A DNA stretch of 56,006 nucleotides from Pelagibacterales bacterium SAG-MED50 (GTDB taxonomy: Bacteria; Pseudomonadota; Alphaproteobacteria; Pelagibacterales; Pelagibacteraceae): positions 1-56,006 of the forward strand of contig JACWER010000010.1 in NCBI GenBank assembly GCA_014653385.1. The letters run 5' to 3'. The position numbers and the translations under genes were made by a program. Numbering within the stretch: the first letter of the stretch is position 1; each line of letters begins with the position of its first letter. Below, in pieces: positions 9,414-18,669 of this stretch. Under the pieces are notes generated by a model, which saw only the letters and a program-made list of their open reading frames with translations, was not told where the DNA came from and ran no database searches.

Positions 9414-10544
9414 ATGAAGGTTGTACACATAATAACTGGCCTAAATGATGGAGGCGCAGAACATACATTATTTAAAATTTGTAAATATAATATTGTAAAT
9501 AAACATATTGTTATATCTTTGTCAGGTTCTGGAAAATATTTTCCGCTATTAAATAAATTAGGAATTGATGTTTATTTTTTAAATTTAAAGATTTTTCAAG
9601 TTTATAAAATTTTTTTTCTTATAAAATTAATTAGATCTTTAAAACCAGATTTAGTTCAAACTTGGCTTGTTCACGCAGATTTTTTTGGAGGGATTGCTGC
9701 AAGATTAGCTGGTATTAAAAAAGTAATTTGGAATGTCAGGTACTCAGACGTTGAACTTGGAAAAACAAAAATTTTAACTATTTTAATAATGAAAATATTA
9801 GTTCTTCTATCTTTTATAATACCTAAATTAATTATAATTAATTCAAAGAGAGGTATTAAACTCTATGAGGCAAAAGGTTATGATAAAAAAAAATTAAGAT
9901 TAATTCAAAATGGGTATGATTTATCTATTTTAAAGATTAATAAAACAAAAAAAAAAAGATTTAGAAAAAAAATAAAAATAAAAAAACAAATACCATTGAT
10001 TGGTAACGTTGCAAGATTTGATCCAAAAAAAGATCATTCAAATTTACTTCACGCACTCTCATTATTAAAATATAAAAACATAAATTTTTTTTGTGTACTT
10101 GTTGGGTCTAAGATTCAAACACATAATACAAAATTAATTTCAGAGATAAAAAGATTTAAATTATTACGCAATATTAAATTGTTAGGTCAAAGTAATGATA
10201 TTACTGAAGTTATGAATGGAATAGATATTTATGTTCAAAGCAGTAGTTTTGGTGAGGGTTTTCCAAATGTAGTTGCAGAGTCAATGGCCTGTGGGACACC
10301 TTGTGTTGTAACAGATGTAGGAGATGCTCTTAATATTGTTGGTAAAACAGGATGGGTAGTTCCACCCAAGAATCCTTATAAATTAGCAAAAGGGATTGAG
10401 AAAGGAATATATGAAATGCAAACTAAACAATTAGACAAAAAATCCCATAAAGCAAGATTGAGGATTAAAAAAAATTTTGAAATTATGAAAATGGTTAAAT
10501 CATATAATAATTTGTGGGATCAAATTCATAAAAAAAACAATTAA
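9414..10544 (+). CDS. Family 4 glycosyltransferase (GT-B)
   Basis: A 376-residue GT4 enzyme. The N-terminal acceptor loop is [17 protein letters not shown], a strong family signature. The donor domain contains [14 protein letters not shown] (about residues 200-213, the usual R/K-rich phosphate site) and [20 protein letters not shown] around residues 280-299 with E281 and E289 in E-x7-E spacing. VTDVGDA follows. Length is typical. A lysine-rich stretch around residues 180-193 is an island-style A-run in the DNA and probably a surface loop. It is the first gene of a plus-strand series with the 4-epimerase (5 nt downstream), the UDP-sugar dehydrogenase and the asparagine synthase, suggesting it transfers a uronic-acid-type sugar. 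That link is inference. Confidence 0.9.
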   Translation: MKVVHIITGLNDGGAEHTLFKICKYNIVNKHIVISLSGSGKYFPLLNKLGIDVYFLNLKIFQVYKIFFLIKLIRSLKPDLVQTWLVHADFFGGIAARLAGIKKVIWNVRYSDVELGKTKILTILIMKILVLLSFIIPKLIIINSKRGIKLYEAKGYDKKKLRLIQNGYDLSILKINKTKKKRFRKKIKIKKQIPLIGNVARFDPKKDHSNLLHALSLLKYKNINFFCVLVGSKIQTHNTKLISEIKRFKLLRNIKLLGQSNDITEVMNGIDIYVQSSSFGEGFPNVVAESMACGTPCVVTDVGDALNIVGKTGWVVPPKNPYKLAKGIEKGIYEMQTKQLDKKSHKARLRIKKNFEIMKMVKSYNNLWDQIHKKNN

Positions 10545-10549
10545 AGAAT

Positions 10550-11575
10550 ATGATCAAAAATTTGAAAAAAAATATTATTGTAACTGGTTCATCTGGTTTT
10601 ATTGGATATTCTCTAACTTTAAAACTTTTGGAGTGGGGTGAAAATGTTATTGGTGTAGATAATCATAATAATTATTATGATCCAAAAATTAAAGATGCAC
10701 GAACTACACAGCTTAAAACATATTCTAATTATCAGCATTACAAGATAGATATTAAAGATGAAAAAAGTTTAAATAAGATATTCAAAGATCATAAACCTCA
10801 CAAAGTAGTTAACCTTGCCGCTCAAGCAGGGGTACGTTATTCTATGGAAAACCCAATTGCATATATAAATAGTAACATTTTGGGATTTGCAAATATTCTA
10901 GAGTGTTGCCGTTTAAATAATGTTGAGCATTTAGTTTATGCAAGTACATCAAGTGTGTATGGTGCTAACACTAAAATGCCATTCTCAGAACATGATAGCA
11001 CTAATCATCAATTATCTGTTTATGCAGCCTCAAAAAAATCGAATGAACTTATGGCGCATACTTATAGTTACCTTTATGAATTGCCAACAACAGGTCTTAG
11101 ATTTTTTACAGTTTATGGTCCATGGGGAAGACCTGATATGGCTCTATTTAAATTTACTAAAGCAATTTTAGAGGAAAAACCTATTGATGTATATAATAAT
11201 GGAAAACATACTAGGGATTTTACTTATATAGATGAAATTGTAAAAGGGATCCTAAAAGTGCTTGATAATCCAGCAACTGCAAATGTTAATTGGGACAGTA
11301 ATAAACCAGATCCAGCTTCCAGTAAAGCTCCATGGCGGATTTATAATATTGGAAATAGCAAACCTGTTAAACTTATGGATTATATTGATGCTTTAGAAAA
11401 AACTTTAGGCAAAAAAGCAAAAATTAATTTTTTACCATTACAGCCAGGAGATGTGCCAGACACTTATGCTAATACAGATAATTTAGAAAAAAAATTTAAT
11501 TATAAACCCTCTACTTCAATAATTGAGGGAGTTTCAAAATTTGTAGAGTGGTACAAAGATTATTATAAAATATGA
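10550..11575 (+). CDS. UDP-glucuronate 4-epimerase-type NAD-dependent epimerase
   Basis: A 341-residue extended SDR. The NAD-binding GSSGFIG is at residues 13-19; the catalytic pair is Tyr158 and Lys162 (YAASK), with the upstream STSSVYG serine motif. The features [16 protein letters not shown] and [18 protein letters not shown] are diagnostic for the UDP-glucuronate 4-epimerase group (LspL/Cap1J-like), which interconverts UDP-GlcA and UDP-GalA. It overlaps by 4 nt the TviB-like dehydrogenase, which suggests that the epimerase may act on the N-acetyl uronate product instead of UDP-GlcA, or that both uronates are made. Codon use is less A-extreme than in neighbouring glycosyltransferases, and protein conservation looks higher. 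Confidence 0.88.
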   Translation: MIKNLKKNIIVTGSSGFIGYSLTLKLLEWGENVIGVDNHNNYYDPKIKDARTTQLKTYSNYQHYKIDIKDEKSLNKIFKDHKPHKVVNLAAQAGVRYSMENPIAYINSNILGFANILECCRLNNVEHLVYASTSSVYGANTKMPFSEHDSTNHQLSVYAASKKSNELMAHTYSYLYELPTTGLRFFTVYGPWGRPDMALFKFTKAILEEKPIDVYNNGKHTRDFTYIDEIVKGILKVLDNPATANVNWDSNKPDPASSKAPWRIYNIGNSKPVKLMDYIDALEKTLGKKAKINFLPLQPGDVPDTYANTDNLEKKFNYKPSTSIIEGVSKFVEWYKDYYKI

Positions 11576-12849
11576 TTAAAAGTAAAGATCTTAAAATAGC
11601 AATTATTGGCCTAGGTTATGTGGGATTACCACTTGCTCTAGAGTTTGCTAAAAAAAAAACAGTTATTGGGTTTGACAATAACGAAAAAAGAATTGAAGAG
11701 TTAAATTCAGGGATAGACAGAAATTTAGAATTTAATAAAGAATTATTAACAAATTCAAAAAATCTAAGTTTCACTAGTGATATTAATGAATTAGAAACTG
11801 CAAACTGTTATATTGTTACTGTTCCAACCCCAATAGATAAATTAAAAAAACCAGATCTCAGACCATTAATAAAAGCTTCAGAGATGACAAGTAAAATAAT
11901 TAATAAAGGAGACTTAATTATTTACGAATCTACAGTTTACCCTGGATGTATTGAAGAAGTATGTGTTCCAATTTTAGAGAAAAATTCACAATTAAAATAT
12001 AACAAAGATTTTTTTTGTGGATACAGTCCTGAACGTATAAACCCTGGAGATAAAGATCATACAATTTCAAAAATAAAAAAAATTACATCAGGATCTACCC
12101 CAGAGATTGCAGATTTAATAGATGATTTATATAATGAAATAATAACAGTCGGTACTCATAAAGCTCAAAGTATAAAAATTGCTGAGGCCGCAAAAGTAAT
12201 TGAAAATACTCAGCGGGATCTAAATATTGCTTTAGTAAATGAATTATCAATAATTTTTAATAAAATGAACATTGATACAAATGCCGTATTAGATGCTGCG
12301 GGAAGTAAATGGAATTTTTTACCTTTTAAACCTGGTTTAGTAGGTGGTCATTGTATTGGGGTTGATCCTTACTATCTCACTTATAAAGCTGAAAGTATTG
12401 GTTACCAGCCGAAAATTATTTTAGCAGGTAGAAAACTAAATGATAGCATGGGAGGCCACGTAGCATTGCAGTTAATCAAAAAAATGGAAAAAAAAAATAT
12501 TCAAATTAAAGGAGCAAAAATTTTAATTATGGGATTAACTTTTAAGGAAAATTGTGCAGATCTACGTAACTCAGGTATTTATAATGTTATTAAAGAATTG
12601 AAAAAATCTGAATGTGATTTAGATCTACAAGATCCATGGGCGGACGAAGAAGAGATAAAAAAAATTTATGATATTTTTCCTACCCCAAAACCTAATCAAA
12701 ACATATATGATGCTATTTTAATTGGAGTTGCACACAATGAATTTAAAACACTAGGACTTCAAAGTATTAAAAATTTATGTAAAAAAACACATGTAATTTA
12801 TGATTTAAAAAACCTATTTAATTCAAATCAAGTTGACCTAAAATTATAA
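11572..12849 (+). CDS. tviB: TviB/WbpO-type UDP-N-acetylhexosamine dehydrogenase
   Basis: A 425-residue UDP-sugar 6-dehydrogenase of the UDP-GlcNAc/UDP-GalNAc class (Vi antigen TviB, P. aeruginosa WbpO). It oxidises C6 of the UDP-HexNAc to a carboxylate with two NAD per turnover. The Rossmann motif GLGYVG is at residues 13-18; [15 protein letters not shown] sequence appears as [11 protein letters not shown]; the catalytic cysteine is Cys261 in [32 protein letters not shown] is the central dimer helix. These segments match TviB more closely than UDP-glucose dehydrogenases. The gene overlaps the preceding epimerase by 4 nt and precedes the AsnB-like amidotransferase, giving a plausible HexNAc to HexNAc-uronate to uronamide route. 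Confidence 0.92.
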   Translation: MIKSKDLKIAIIGLGYVGLPLALEFAKKKTVIGFDNNEKRIEELNSGIDRNLEFNKELLTNSKNLSFTSDINELETANCYIVTVPTPIDKLKKPDLRPLIKASEMTSKIINKGDLIIYESTVYPGCIEEVCVPILEKNSQLKYNKDFFCGYSPERINPGDKDHTISKIKKITSGSTPEIADLIDDLYNEIITVGTHKAQSIKIAEAAKVIENTQRDLNIALVNELSIIFNKMNIDTNAVLDAAGSKWNFLPFKPGLVGGHCIGVDPYYLTYKAESIGYQPKIILAGRKLNDSMGGHVALQLIKKMEKKNIQIKGAKILIMGLTFKENCADLRNSGIYNVIKELKKSECDLDLQDPWADEEEIKKIYDIFPTPKPNQNIYDAILIGVAHNEFKTLGLQSIKNLCKKTHVIYDLKNLFNSNQVDLKL

Positions 12850-12974
12850 AACATGAACAATGTAAGTAAATATATGACCATCAAAAATTATGAAAAATTT
12901 TAAAAATAGAAGTAATCAAATCTAAAATAAAGAAATTAGAATGATTTTTTTAATTATTAAATTAAGGAAAAAAA

Positions 12975-14933
12975 ATGTGTGGTATTAACGGATTTTATTC
13001 AAAAACATCATCGACTTTCAATAATGCGATAACAAATATGAATTCTGCAATCTCTCACCGAGGGCCAGATACAGACGGAGTTTGGAATGATAAAAATACA
13101 GGTGTTGTTTTAGGTCATCAAAGATTATCTATTATAGATTTATCTAAAGCTGGTCATCAGCCAATGCAATCACATTCCGATCAGTTTATTATGACATATA
13201 ATGGTGAAATTTATAATCATTTGGAAATTAGAAATGAGCTAGAAAAAAGTAATGCCTCTATTAATTGGAGAGGTACTTCTGATACAGAGACATTGTTACA
13301 AGCAATAGAATTTTGGGGTATTGAAATAACATTGCAAAAAATTGTTGGCATGTTTGCCTTTGCTGTGTGGGATAAAAAAAATCGATGTTTGACACTTGCT
13401 AGAGATCGTATGGGAGAAAAGCCAATTTATTTTGGTTGGCAAGGCAAGGGTGACAATAAAGCTTTTCTTTTTGGATCAGAGTTAAAGGCGCTAAAAGTTC
13501 ACCCTGTATTTAATAGAGAGATTAGTAGAGATGTTATTGCTCTTCAATTACATCACAATTGTATACCTGCTCCTTACTCTATTTATAAAGATATTTATAA
13601 ATTATTACCTGCACATTTTTTACAATTAAAAGAAAATGATTTGAGAGAAGGTTTATTGCCAAATTCCAAACCTTATTGGTCTTTAAATGACGTTGCTGTT
13701 TCAGGAGCTAGCAATTTATTACCAAACAATATTTCAAATATTAAAGATGGATTAGAAAACATATTAAAAAAAACAGTAAAACAACAAATGATTTCTGATG
13801 TTCCATTAGGAGCATTTCTTTCAGGAGGAATTGACTCATCAACGATTGTTGCATTAATGCAAAGTCAATCTTCTCAACCAATCAAAACGTTTACTATTGG
13901 TTTTCACGAACAAACTTATAATGAAGCTAAATATGCAAAAGATGTAGCAAAATATCTTGGAACTGATCATACCGAATTTTATGTTTCTGACAAACAGGCC
14001 CTAGAAGTAATCCCAAAATTGTCAAATATATATGATGAACCATTTTCAGACTCTTCACAAATACCAACTTTTTTAGTTTCTCAGCTTGCAAAACAAAATG
14101 TAAAAGTTTCACTTTCTGGTGATGGAGGTGATGAATTATTCTGTGGCTACAATAGGTATACAATGAGCAAAAACTGGTGGAATAAGTTAGCCATGATACC
14201 ATTACCTATAAGAATTTTTTTATCAGATAGAATTACAAATATTTCACCTAACTCTTGGAATAAACTATTAAAGATTTTTTTAAGATCAAATTATCTCGGT
14301 AATTTAGGTGATCTGATGTATAAGTTTTCAAGAGTTCTAAGATGCGAAACGTTAGACAATGCTTATTTAAAATTAACCTCTCATTTTGATGATCCAACAA
14401 AAATTGTCTTAAAAAGCAGAAAAAAAGAAACTCGTTTATCTAATTATAATTCTGAATTAGAGCAATTTGATAATCAACAAAAAATGATGATTTTTGATGC
14501 TTTGACTTATTTACCAGATGATATTTTGGTTAAAGTTGATAGGGCTTCTATGGCAAACTCACTAGAAATTAGAACCCCTTTTCTTGATCACAGAGTAGTT
14601 GAGTATTCTTGGAAAATACCTCAATCACTAAAATTTAAAGACAGCAAAGGTAAATGGATTTTGAGACAAATTTTAAACAAGTATGTCCCAAAAAAAATTA
14701 TTGAAAGACCAAAAATGGGATTTGGAGTTCCAATTGATACTTGGTTAAGAGGCGAACTTAGAGATTGGGCTGAAAGTTTATTAAATGAGACACGATTAAA
14801 AAATGATGGGTATTTTGATCATAAGCATATTAAAAAGATATGGAATGAACATCTTTCTAAGAAAAAAAATTGGCAATATCATTTATGGGATATTCTTATG
14901 TTTCAATCTTGGCTAGATAAAGAAAAAAGTTAG
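12975..14933 (+). CDS. asnB: Asparagine synthase (glutamine-hydrolysing), WbpS-like
   Basis: A 652-residue, fully equipped class II amidotransferase: Cys2 (MCGINGFYS) as glutaminase nucleophile, SHRGPDTDG, GHQRLSIIDL and TYNGEIYNH in the first domain, PP-loop SGGIDSS at residues 283-289, SGDGGDELFCGYNRY and EIRTPFLDH in the synthetase domain. A strong AAGGA ribosome site lies just upstream of the ATG. In P. aeruginosa O6 and similar O-antigen clusters a homologue (WbpS) amidates GalNAc-uronic acid, and here the gene sits directly after the UDP-HexNAc dehydrogenase. I infer sugar amidation, though it could also be a plain asparagine synthetase. It is the third member of this family in 12 kb. 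Confidence 0.92.
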   Translation: MCGINGFYSKTSSTFNNAITNMNSAISHRGPDTDGVWNDKNTGVVLGHQRLSIIDLSKAGHQPMQSHSDQFIMTYNGEIYNHLEIRNELEKSNASINWRGTSDTETLLQAIEFWGIEITLQKIVGMFAFAVWDKKNRCLTLARDRMGEKPIYFGWQGKGDNKAFLFGSELKALKVHPVFNREISRDVIALQLHHNCIPAPYSIYKDIYKLLPAHFLQLKENDLREGLLPNSKPYWSLNDVAVSGASNLLPNNISNIKDGLENILKKTVKQQMISDVPLGAFLSGGIDSSTIVALMQSQSSQPIKTFTIGFHEQTYNEAKYAKDVAKYLGTDHTEFYVSDKQALEVIPKLSNIYDEPFSDSSQIPTFLVSQLAKQNVKVSLSGDGGDELFCGYNRYTMSKNWWNKLAMIPLPIRIFLSDRITNISPNSWNKLLKIFLRSNYLGNLGDLMYKFSRVLRCETLDNAYLKLTSHFDDPTKIVLKSRKKETRLSNYNSELEQFDNQQKMMIFDALTYLPDDILVKVDRASMANSLEIRTPFLDHRVVEYSWKIPQSLKFKDSKGKWILRQILNKYVPKKIIERPKMGFGVPIDTWLRGELRDWAESLLNETRLKNDGYFDHKHIKKIWNEHLSKKKNWQYHLWDILMFQSWLDKEKS

Positions 14934-14947
14934 TTTAAAAATAAATA

Positions 14948-16072
14948 ATGAAACACATCTTATTTGTTACAAGTTATGGCCCTTCATTAATCAATTTCAG
15001 ATTATCTTTAATTAAAAAATTACTATTCAAAGGTTATAAAGTTAGTGTTGCTTCACCTAAAGAAAACTTTTCTAATACTTTACAAAAAGAGCTTAAAAAG
15101 CTAGGTGTTCACGTCAATATTTTTTCACTCTCTAGAACAGGTTTAAATTTTTTTCAAGATTGTAATTGCTTATTTCAAATTTATAAAATTATTCAAAATT
15201 CTAAACCAAATATAATTATCTCTTACACCTCAAAACCAGTAATTTATACAGGACTAGTTTTAAAATTTTTTAAAAAAATAAAACATTATCCATTGATAAC
15301 TGGATTAGGTTATTATTTCATTCCAAGAACCTCTATTAAATACAAAATTATCAAATATTTAATTATAAAGTTGTATCGTGAGGGATTAAAGACCTCAAAA
15401 AAAATTATTTTTCAAAATAAAGATGATCAATCTCTATTTTTAAAATTGAGAATAATAAAAAATAAGAAGATAACAAAAATTGTAAATGGTTCAGGAGTTG
15501 ATTTAAAGGCTTATCCAATGTCTTCTTTACCCTCAAAGCCAGTTTTTTTAATGATTTCAAGGTTGTTAGTTGATAAAGGGGTTAGAGAATATGCTCAGGC
15601 TGCAGAAATTGTACACTCTAGTTTTTCTAACGTTACTTTTCAATTAGCTGGGTTTTTTGATGAAAACCCCGCCAGTATAAATGCTGATGAATTAAAATCT
15701 TGGATTAATAAAGGTATTATAAAATATTTAGGAAAAATTGAATCAGTTCAATTAATTTTGAAATCTTGTAAGTTTTATGTTTTACCCTCATATCGAGAAG
15801 GCACTCCCCGTTCAACACTTGAAGCTCTTTCAACAGGAAGACCCGTCATTACAACTGATGTCCCAGGCTGTCGTGAAACTGTAATTCACAAAAAAAATGG
15901 CTTGCTAGTCCCAGAAAAAGACCCACTAGCTCTTGCAAATGCTATGATGAAACTACTTAAAGAGAAAGATAAAAAAATTAAAAAAATGGCAAAAGAAAGC
16001 TTTTTAATTGCTAAAAACAAGTACGAAATTAATAAAGTTAACCAGAGTATTTTAGATATAATGAATTTATAA
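14948..16072 (+). CDS. Family 4 glycosyltransferase, PglA/WbpT-like
   Basis: A 374-residue GT4 enzyme. The N-terminus has SYGPSLINFRLSLIKKL, the INFR motif typical of transferases that add the second sugar to a diphospho-undecaprenol-linked residue (PglA, WbpT, WbpU). HYPLITGLGYYFI (about residues 115-127) is also characteristic. The donor domain has SRLLVDKGVREY (about residues 199-210) and REGTPRSTLEALSTGRPVI from residue 283, with E284 and E292 in E-x7-E spacing, then TTDVPGCRET. It follows asnB by 14 nt and precedes the aminotransferase and PglC-like genes. In the Campylobacter pgl pathway PglA adds GalNAc to lipid-linked diNAcBac; an equivalent step is likely here, but the donor sugar cannot be named. 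Confidence 0.9.
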   Translation: MKHILFVTSYGPSLINFRLSLIKKLLFKGYKVSVASPKENFSNTLQKELKKLGVHVNIFSLSRTGLNFFQDCNCLFQIYKIIQNSKPNIIISYTSKPVIYTGLVLKFFKKIKHYPLITGLGYYFIPRTSIKYKIIKYLIIKLYREGLKTSKKIIFQNKDDQSLFLKLRIIKNKKITKIVNGSGVDLKAYPMSSLPSKPVFLMISRLLVDKGVREYAQAAEIVHSSFSNVTFQLAGFFDENPASINADELKSWINKGIIKYLGKIESVQLILKSCKFYVLPSYREGTPRSTLEALSTGRPVITTDVPGCRETVIHKKNGLLVPEKDPLALANAMMKLLKEKDKKIKKMAKESFLIAKNKYEINKVNQSILDIMNL

Positions 16073-16186
16073 TAATTAAGATAATAATTTTAAATTTATT
16101 AATAAAAATAAATTAACAAAAATAAAATATTTCTTAATTTATATATTTTAGTTTTAACATTAAACAACTATAATGATCTATATACT

Positions 16187-17371
16187 ATGAAATTAAATTA
16201 CCCCAGTTATAATCAAAAGACTTTAAAAAAAGTCCATCAAGTTTTAAAGTCAGGGAGAGTTAATTATTGGACTGGCAATGAGTGTAAAGAGTTTGAAAAA
16301 GAATTTTCTAAGTATGTAGGTAACAAATATGCAATAACTTTAAGCAATGGAAGTGTTGCTTTAGAGCTAGCTTTAAAAGCTTTAAGATTAAAAAAGGGAG
16401 ACGAAATTATTGTTTCACCAAGATCATTTATTGTATCTGCGAGCTGTGTATTTAGTTTGGGACTAAAGCCTATTTTTGCAGATGTAGATGACAATGGAAA
16501 TTTAAGCATTCAAGGTATTAAAAACGCTTATAATAAAAAAGTTAAAGCAATAATTGTTGTTCATTTAAATGGATTGGCATGTGATATGGACCCAATTATA
16601 AAGTTTGTTAAAAAAAATAAAATTTTGTTAATCGAGGATTGCTCCCAAGCTCATGGTGCAATTTATAAAGGTAAGAAACTAGGATCATTTGGAGATATAT
16701 CTACCTGGTCTTTTTGCCAGGATAAAATAATATCTACAGGTGGTGAGGGCGGAATGATTTCAACTAATAATAAAAGATTATGGTTAAAACTATGGTCCTT
16801 AAAAGATCATGGCAAAAATTATAAAAGTGTTTTTTTTAAAAAGCATAAAACAGGATTTAAATGGCTGCATGATGACCTTGGATCTAATTATCGTATGACT
16901 GAAATACAAGCTGTGATTGGGAGAGAACAGTTAAAATCACTAGATAAACAAATAAAAAAAAGAAATTTAATAGCAAACTTATATATAAATGGATTAAAAA
17001 ATTATTATCTAAAATATGATATTTTTAAAAAACCAGATTTTAAAAACCAGACCTATCCTTTAAAAAAAAATAATCAATATGTGCATGCCTTTTATCGCTT
17101 AAATTTATTTCTAAATAAAAATAAAATTAATCAAAATGAATTAATACAACAACTTAATAAAAATAGAATTAATTGTGGTGTAGGATCATGTCCTGAAATT
17201 TATAGAGAAAAGATATTTAAGAAATTAAAATTACATCCAAAAAAAAGACTATTAAATGCAAAATTACTTGGCGAAACAAGTATAATGTTTCCAATTAATC
17301 CAAATCTTGACATTAAAAAAATAAAGTTAGAGATAAACTCTATAAAGAAAATATTAAATAATCATATATAG
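16187..17371 (+). CDS. DegT/DnrJ/EryC1/StrS family sugar aminotransferase
   Basis: A 394-residue PLP-dependent nucleotide-sugar aminotransferase. The Schiff-base lysine is Lys180 in SFCQDKIISTGGEGGM, and LIEDCSQAHGA carries the Asp that contacts the PLP ring nitrogen. NGSVALELALKAL is the phosphate-binding turn near residues 54-66. The enzyme aminates a keto-sugar with glutamate as donor. The 4,6-dehydratase at 18670 could provide a 4-keto-6-deoxy-GlcNAc substrate and the PglD-like acetyltransferase at 17946 could acetylate the amine, so a PglE-like role is the best guess. A C3-aminotransferase (WbpE-type) is the alternative. The gene is separated by 114 nt from the upstream glycosyltransferase and by 3 nt from the initiating transferase. 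Confidence 0.9.
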   Translation: MKLNYPSYNQKTLKKVHQVLKSGRVNYWTGNECKEFEKEFSKYVGNKYAITLSNGSVALELALKALRLKKGDEIIVSPRSFIVSASCVFSLGLKPIFADVDDNGNLSIQGIKNAYNKKVKAIIVVHLNGLACDMDPIIKFVKKNKILLIEDCSQAHGAIYKGKKLGSFGDISTWSFCQDKIISTGGEGGMISTNNKRLWLKLWSLKDHGKNYKSVFFKKHKTGFKWLHDDLGSNYRMTEIQAVIGREQLKSLDKQIKKRNLIANLYINGLKNYYLKYDIFKKPDFKNQTYPLKKNNQYVHAFYRLNLFLNKNKINQNELIQQLNKNRINCGVGSCPEIYREKIFKKLKLHPKKRLLNAKLLGETSIMFPINPNLDIKKIKLEINSIKKILNNHI

Positions 17372-17374
17372 TTT

Positions 17375-17953
17375 ATGTATCAAGAATATTTTAAAAGATT
17401 ATTTGATATAATTTTTAGTTTACTTTTAATTATACTTTTATTCCCTATTATGATTTTAATATTTTTTTCAGTGTGGCCTACTATTGGATTTCCAATTTTT
17501 AGACAAAAAAGACCTGGCTTAAATAATAAGATTTTTACGTTATATAAATTTAAAACTTTGTACGATGCTCCTAAAAATATTTTAGAAGAGAAAAGGCAAA
17601 ATACATTTGGAAATTTTTTGCGAAAAACAGGTTTAGATGAATTGCCACAACTATTTAACATATTGCAAAATAATATGAGCTTTGTGGGCCCAAGACCTTT
17701 ATTGGTAGAATATCTTAAAAAATATTCTAATCATGAAAAAAAAAGACACTTAGTTAAACCAGGTGTTACAGGCTTAGCACAAGTAAATCCAGAGTTTTCA
17801 GGAGTTAAATCTTGGAATAAAAGTATAAAATTAGATATCTATTATTCAAAAAAGGTTAGTTTTTTTTTAGATATTAAAATACTTTTTAAAACAGTTGAGC
17901 TAATATTATTTAAAAAAAAACAATATAAAGATTTTAAAAAATTTTATGAATAA
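17375..17953 (+). CDS. Initiating sugar-1-phosphate transferase (PglC-like, bacterial sugar transferase)
   Basis: A 192-residue monotopic phosphoglycosyl transferase of the short PglC type. It has one hydrophobic re-entrant segment near residues 11-33, then the KRPGLNNKIFTLYKFKT block, the catalytic DELPQL motif (Asp-Glu pair near residue 88), NNMSFVGPRPLL and KPGVTGLAQV. It transfers a sugar-1-phosphate from UDP-sugar to undecaprenyl phosphate, starting the repeat unit at the cytoplasmic face of the membrane. Length fits PglC rather than the five-TM WcaJ/WbaP forms. It lies between the aminotransferase (3 nt) and the acetyltransferase (8-nt overlap), which argues that its donor is their product, a diacetamido-trideoxyhexose. 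Confidence 0.92.
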   Translation: MYQEYFKRLFDIIFSLLLIILLFPIMILIFFSVWPTIGFPIFRQKRPGLNNKIFTLYKFKTLYDAPKNILEEKRQNTFGNFLRKTGLDELPQLFNILQNNMSFVGPRPLLVEYLKKYSNHEKKRHLVKPGVTGLAQVNPEFSGVKSWNKSIKLDIYYSKKVSFFLDIKILFKTVELILFKKKQYKDFKKFYE

Positions 17954-18545
17954 AAAAATAGCAATAATTGGAGCTGGAGGTCATGGTAAAGTAGTTGGAG
18001 AAATTGCTTTATTAAATCAATATGAGATTATTGATTTCTTTGATGATCGAGTAAATGAAATTAAAACATTTCCATTCACTGTTATTGATACTTTTGATAA
18101 TTTAAAACAAAATCTAAAAAATTATGATGCTTTCTTTGTTTCAATTGGAGATAATCAAACTAGAGGTGATAAAATAAATTGGCTTAAAAAGCATAAGATG
18201 AATATTGTTAGCCTAATTCATCCCAAAGCAACAATTAGTAAATTTAGCTCATTGGGTAAAGGCACTTGTGTTATGAGTAACGCTGCAGTAAACCCTGGAA
18301 CTATAATTAAAGAGGGTGTTATTATAAACACATCTGCATCCGTTGATCATGATTGTTTAATTGAAGATTTTGCACATATTTCTCCTAATTGCTCAATATC
18401 TGGTAGCGTAAGAATTGGAAAATTTACTCACTTAGGCTCAGGCACATCTATTCATCCAGGCATTCATATTGGCAATAATGTAAAAGCTGGAATTGGATCT
18501 AAGATATTTAAAGATATTTTGGATGACACAATTTACAAAGATTAA
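17946..18545 (+). CDS. PglD/NeuD-like sugar O/N-acetyltransferase
   Basis: A 199-residue acetyltransferase with the two-part PglD/NeuD layout. The N-terminal Rossmann-like domain begins with IAIIGAGGHGKVV (residues 5-17) and binds the UDP-sugar. The C-terminal half is a left-handed beta helix of hexapeptide repeats (for example TIIKEGVIINTSASVDHDC, CSISGSVRIG, HPGIHIGNNVKAGIG). The His in SVDHDC is the expected catalytic base. The family acetylates UDP-4-amino sugars or sialic acid precursors with acetyl-CoA. The gene overlaps the PglC-like gene by 8 nt. With the aminotransferase and dehydratase it would complete UDP-diNAc-bacillosamine synthesis. Confidence 0.9.
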   Translation: MNKKIAIIGAGGHGKVVGEIALLNQYEIIDFFDDRVNEIKTFPFTVIDTFDNLKQNLKNYDAFFVSIGDNQTRGDKINWLKKHKMNIVSLIHPKATISKFSSLGKGTCVMSNAAVNPGTIIKEGVIINTSASVDHDCLIEDFAHISPNCSISGSVRIGKFTHLGSGTSIHPGIHIGNNVKAGIGSKIFKDILDDTIYKD

Positions 18546-18669
18546 AATTTAATTAATAATTTTCATCTACTAAAATAGTTGTTAGTTAATTCTATAAATT
18601 CTGATATTTTATAAATTCAATTTCATTGTTTTTTACAATTTGTGGTTTAATATTAAGATTGAAAGATTT

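Noticed and set aside
18640..18669. TTG start for the 4,6-dehydratase
   Set aside because: The ten added residues do not resemble the family and an ATG follows at 18670.
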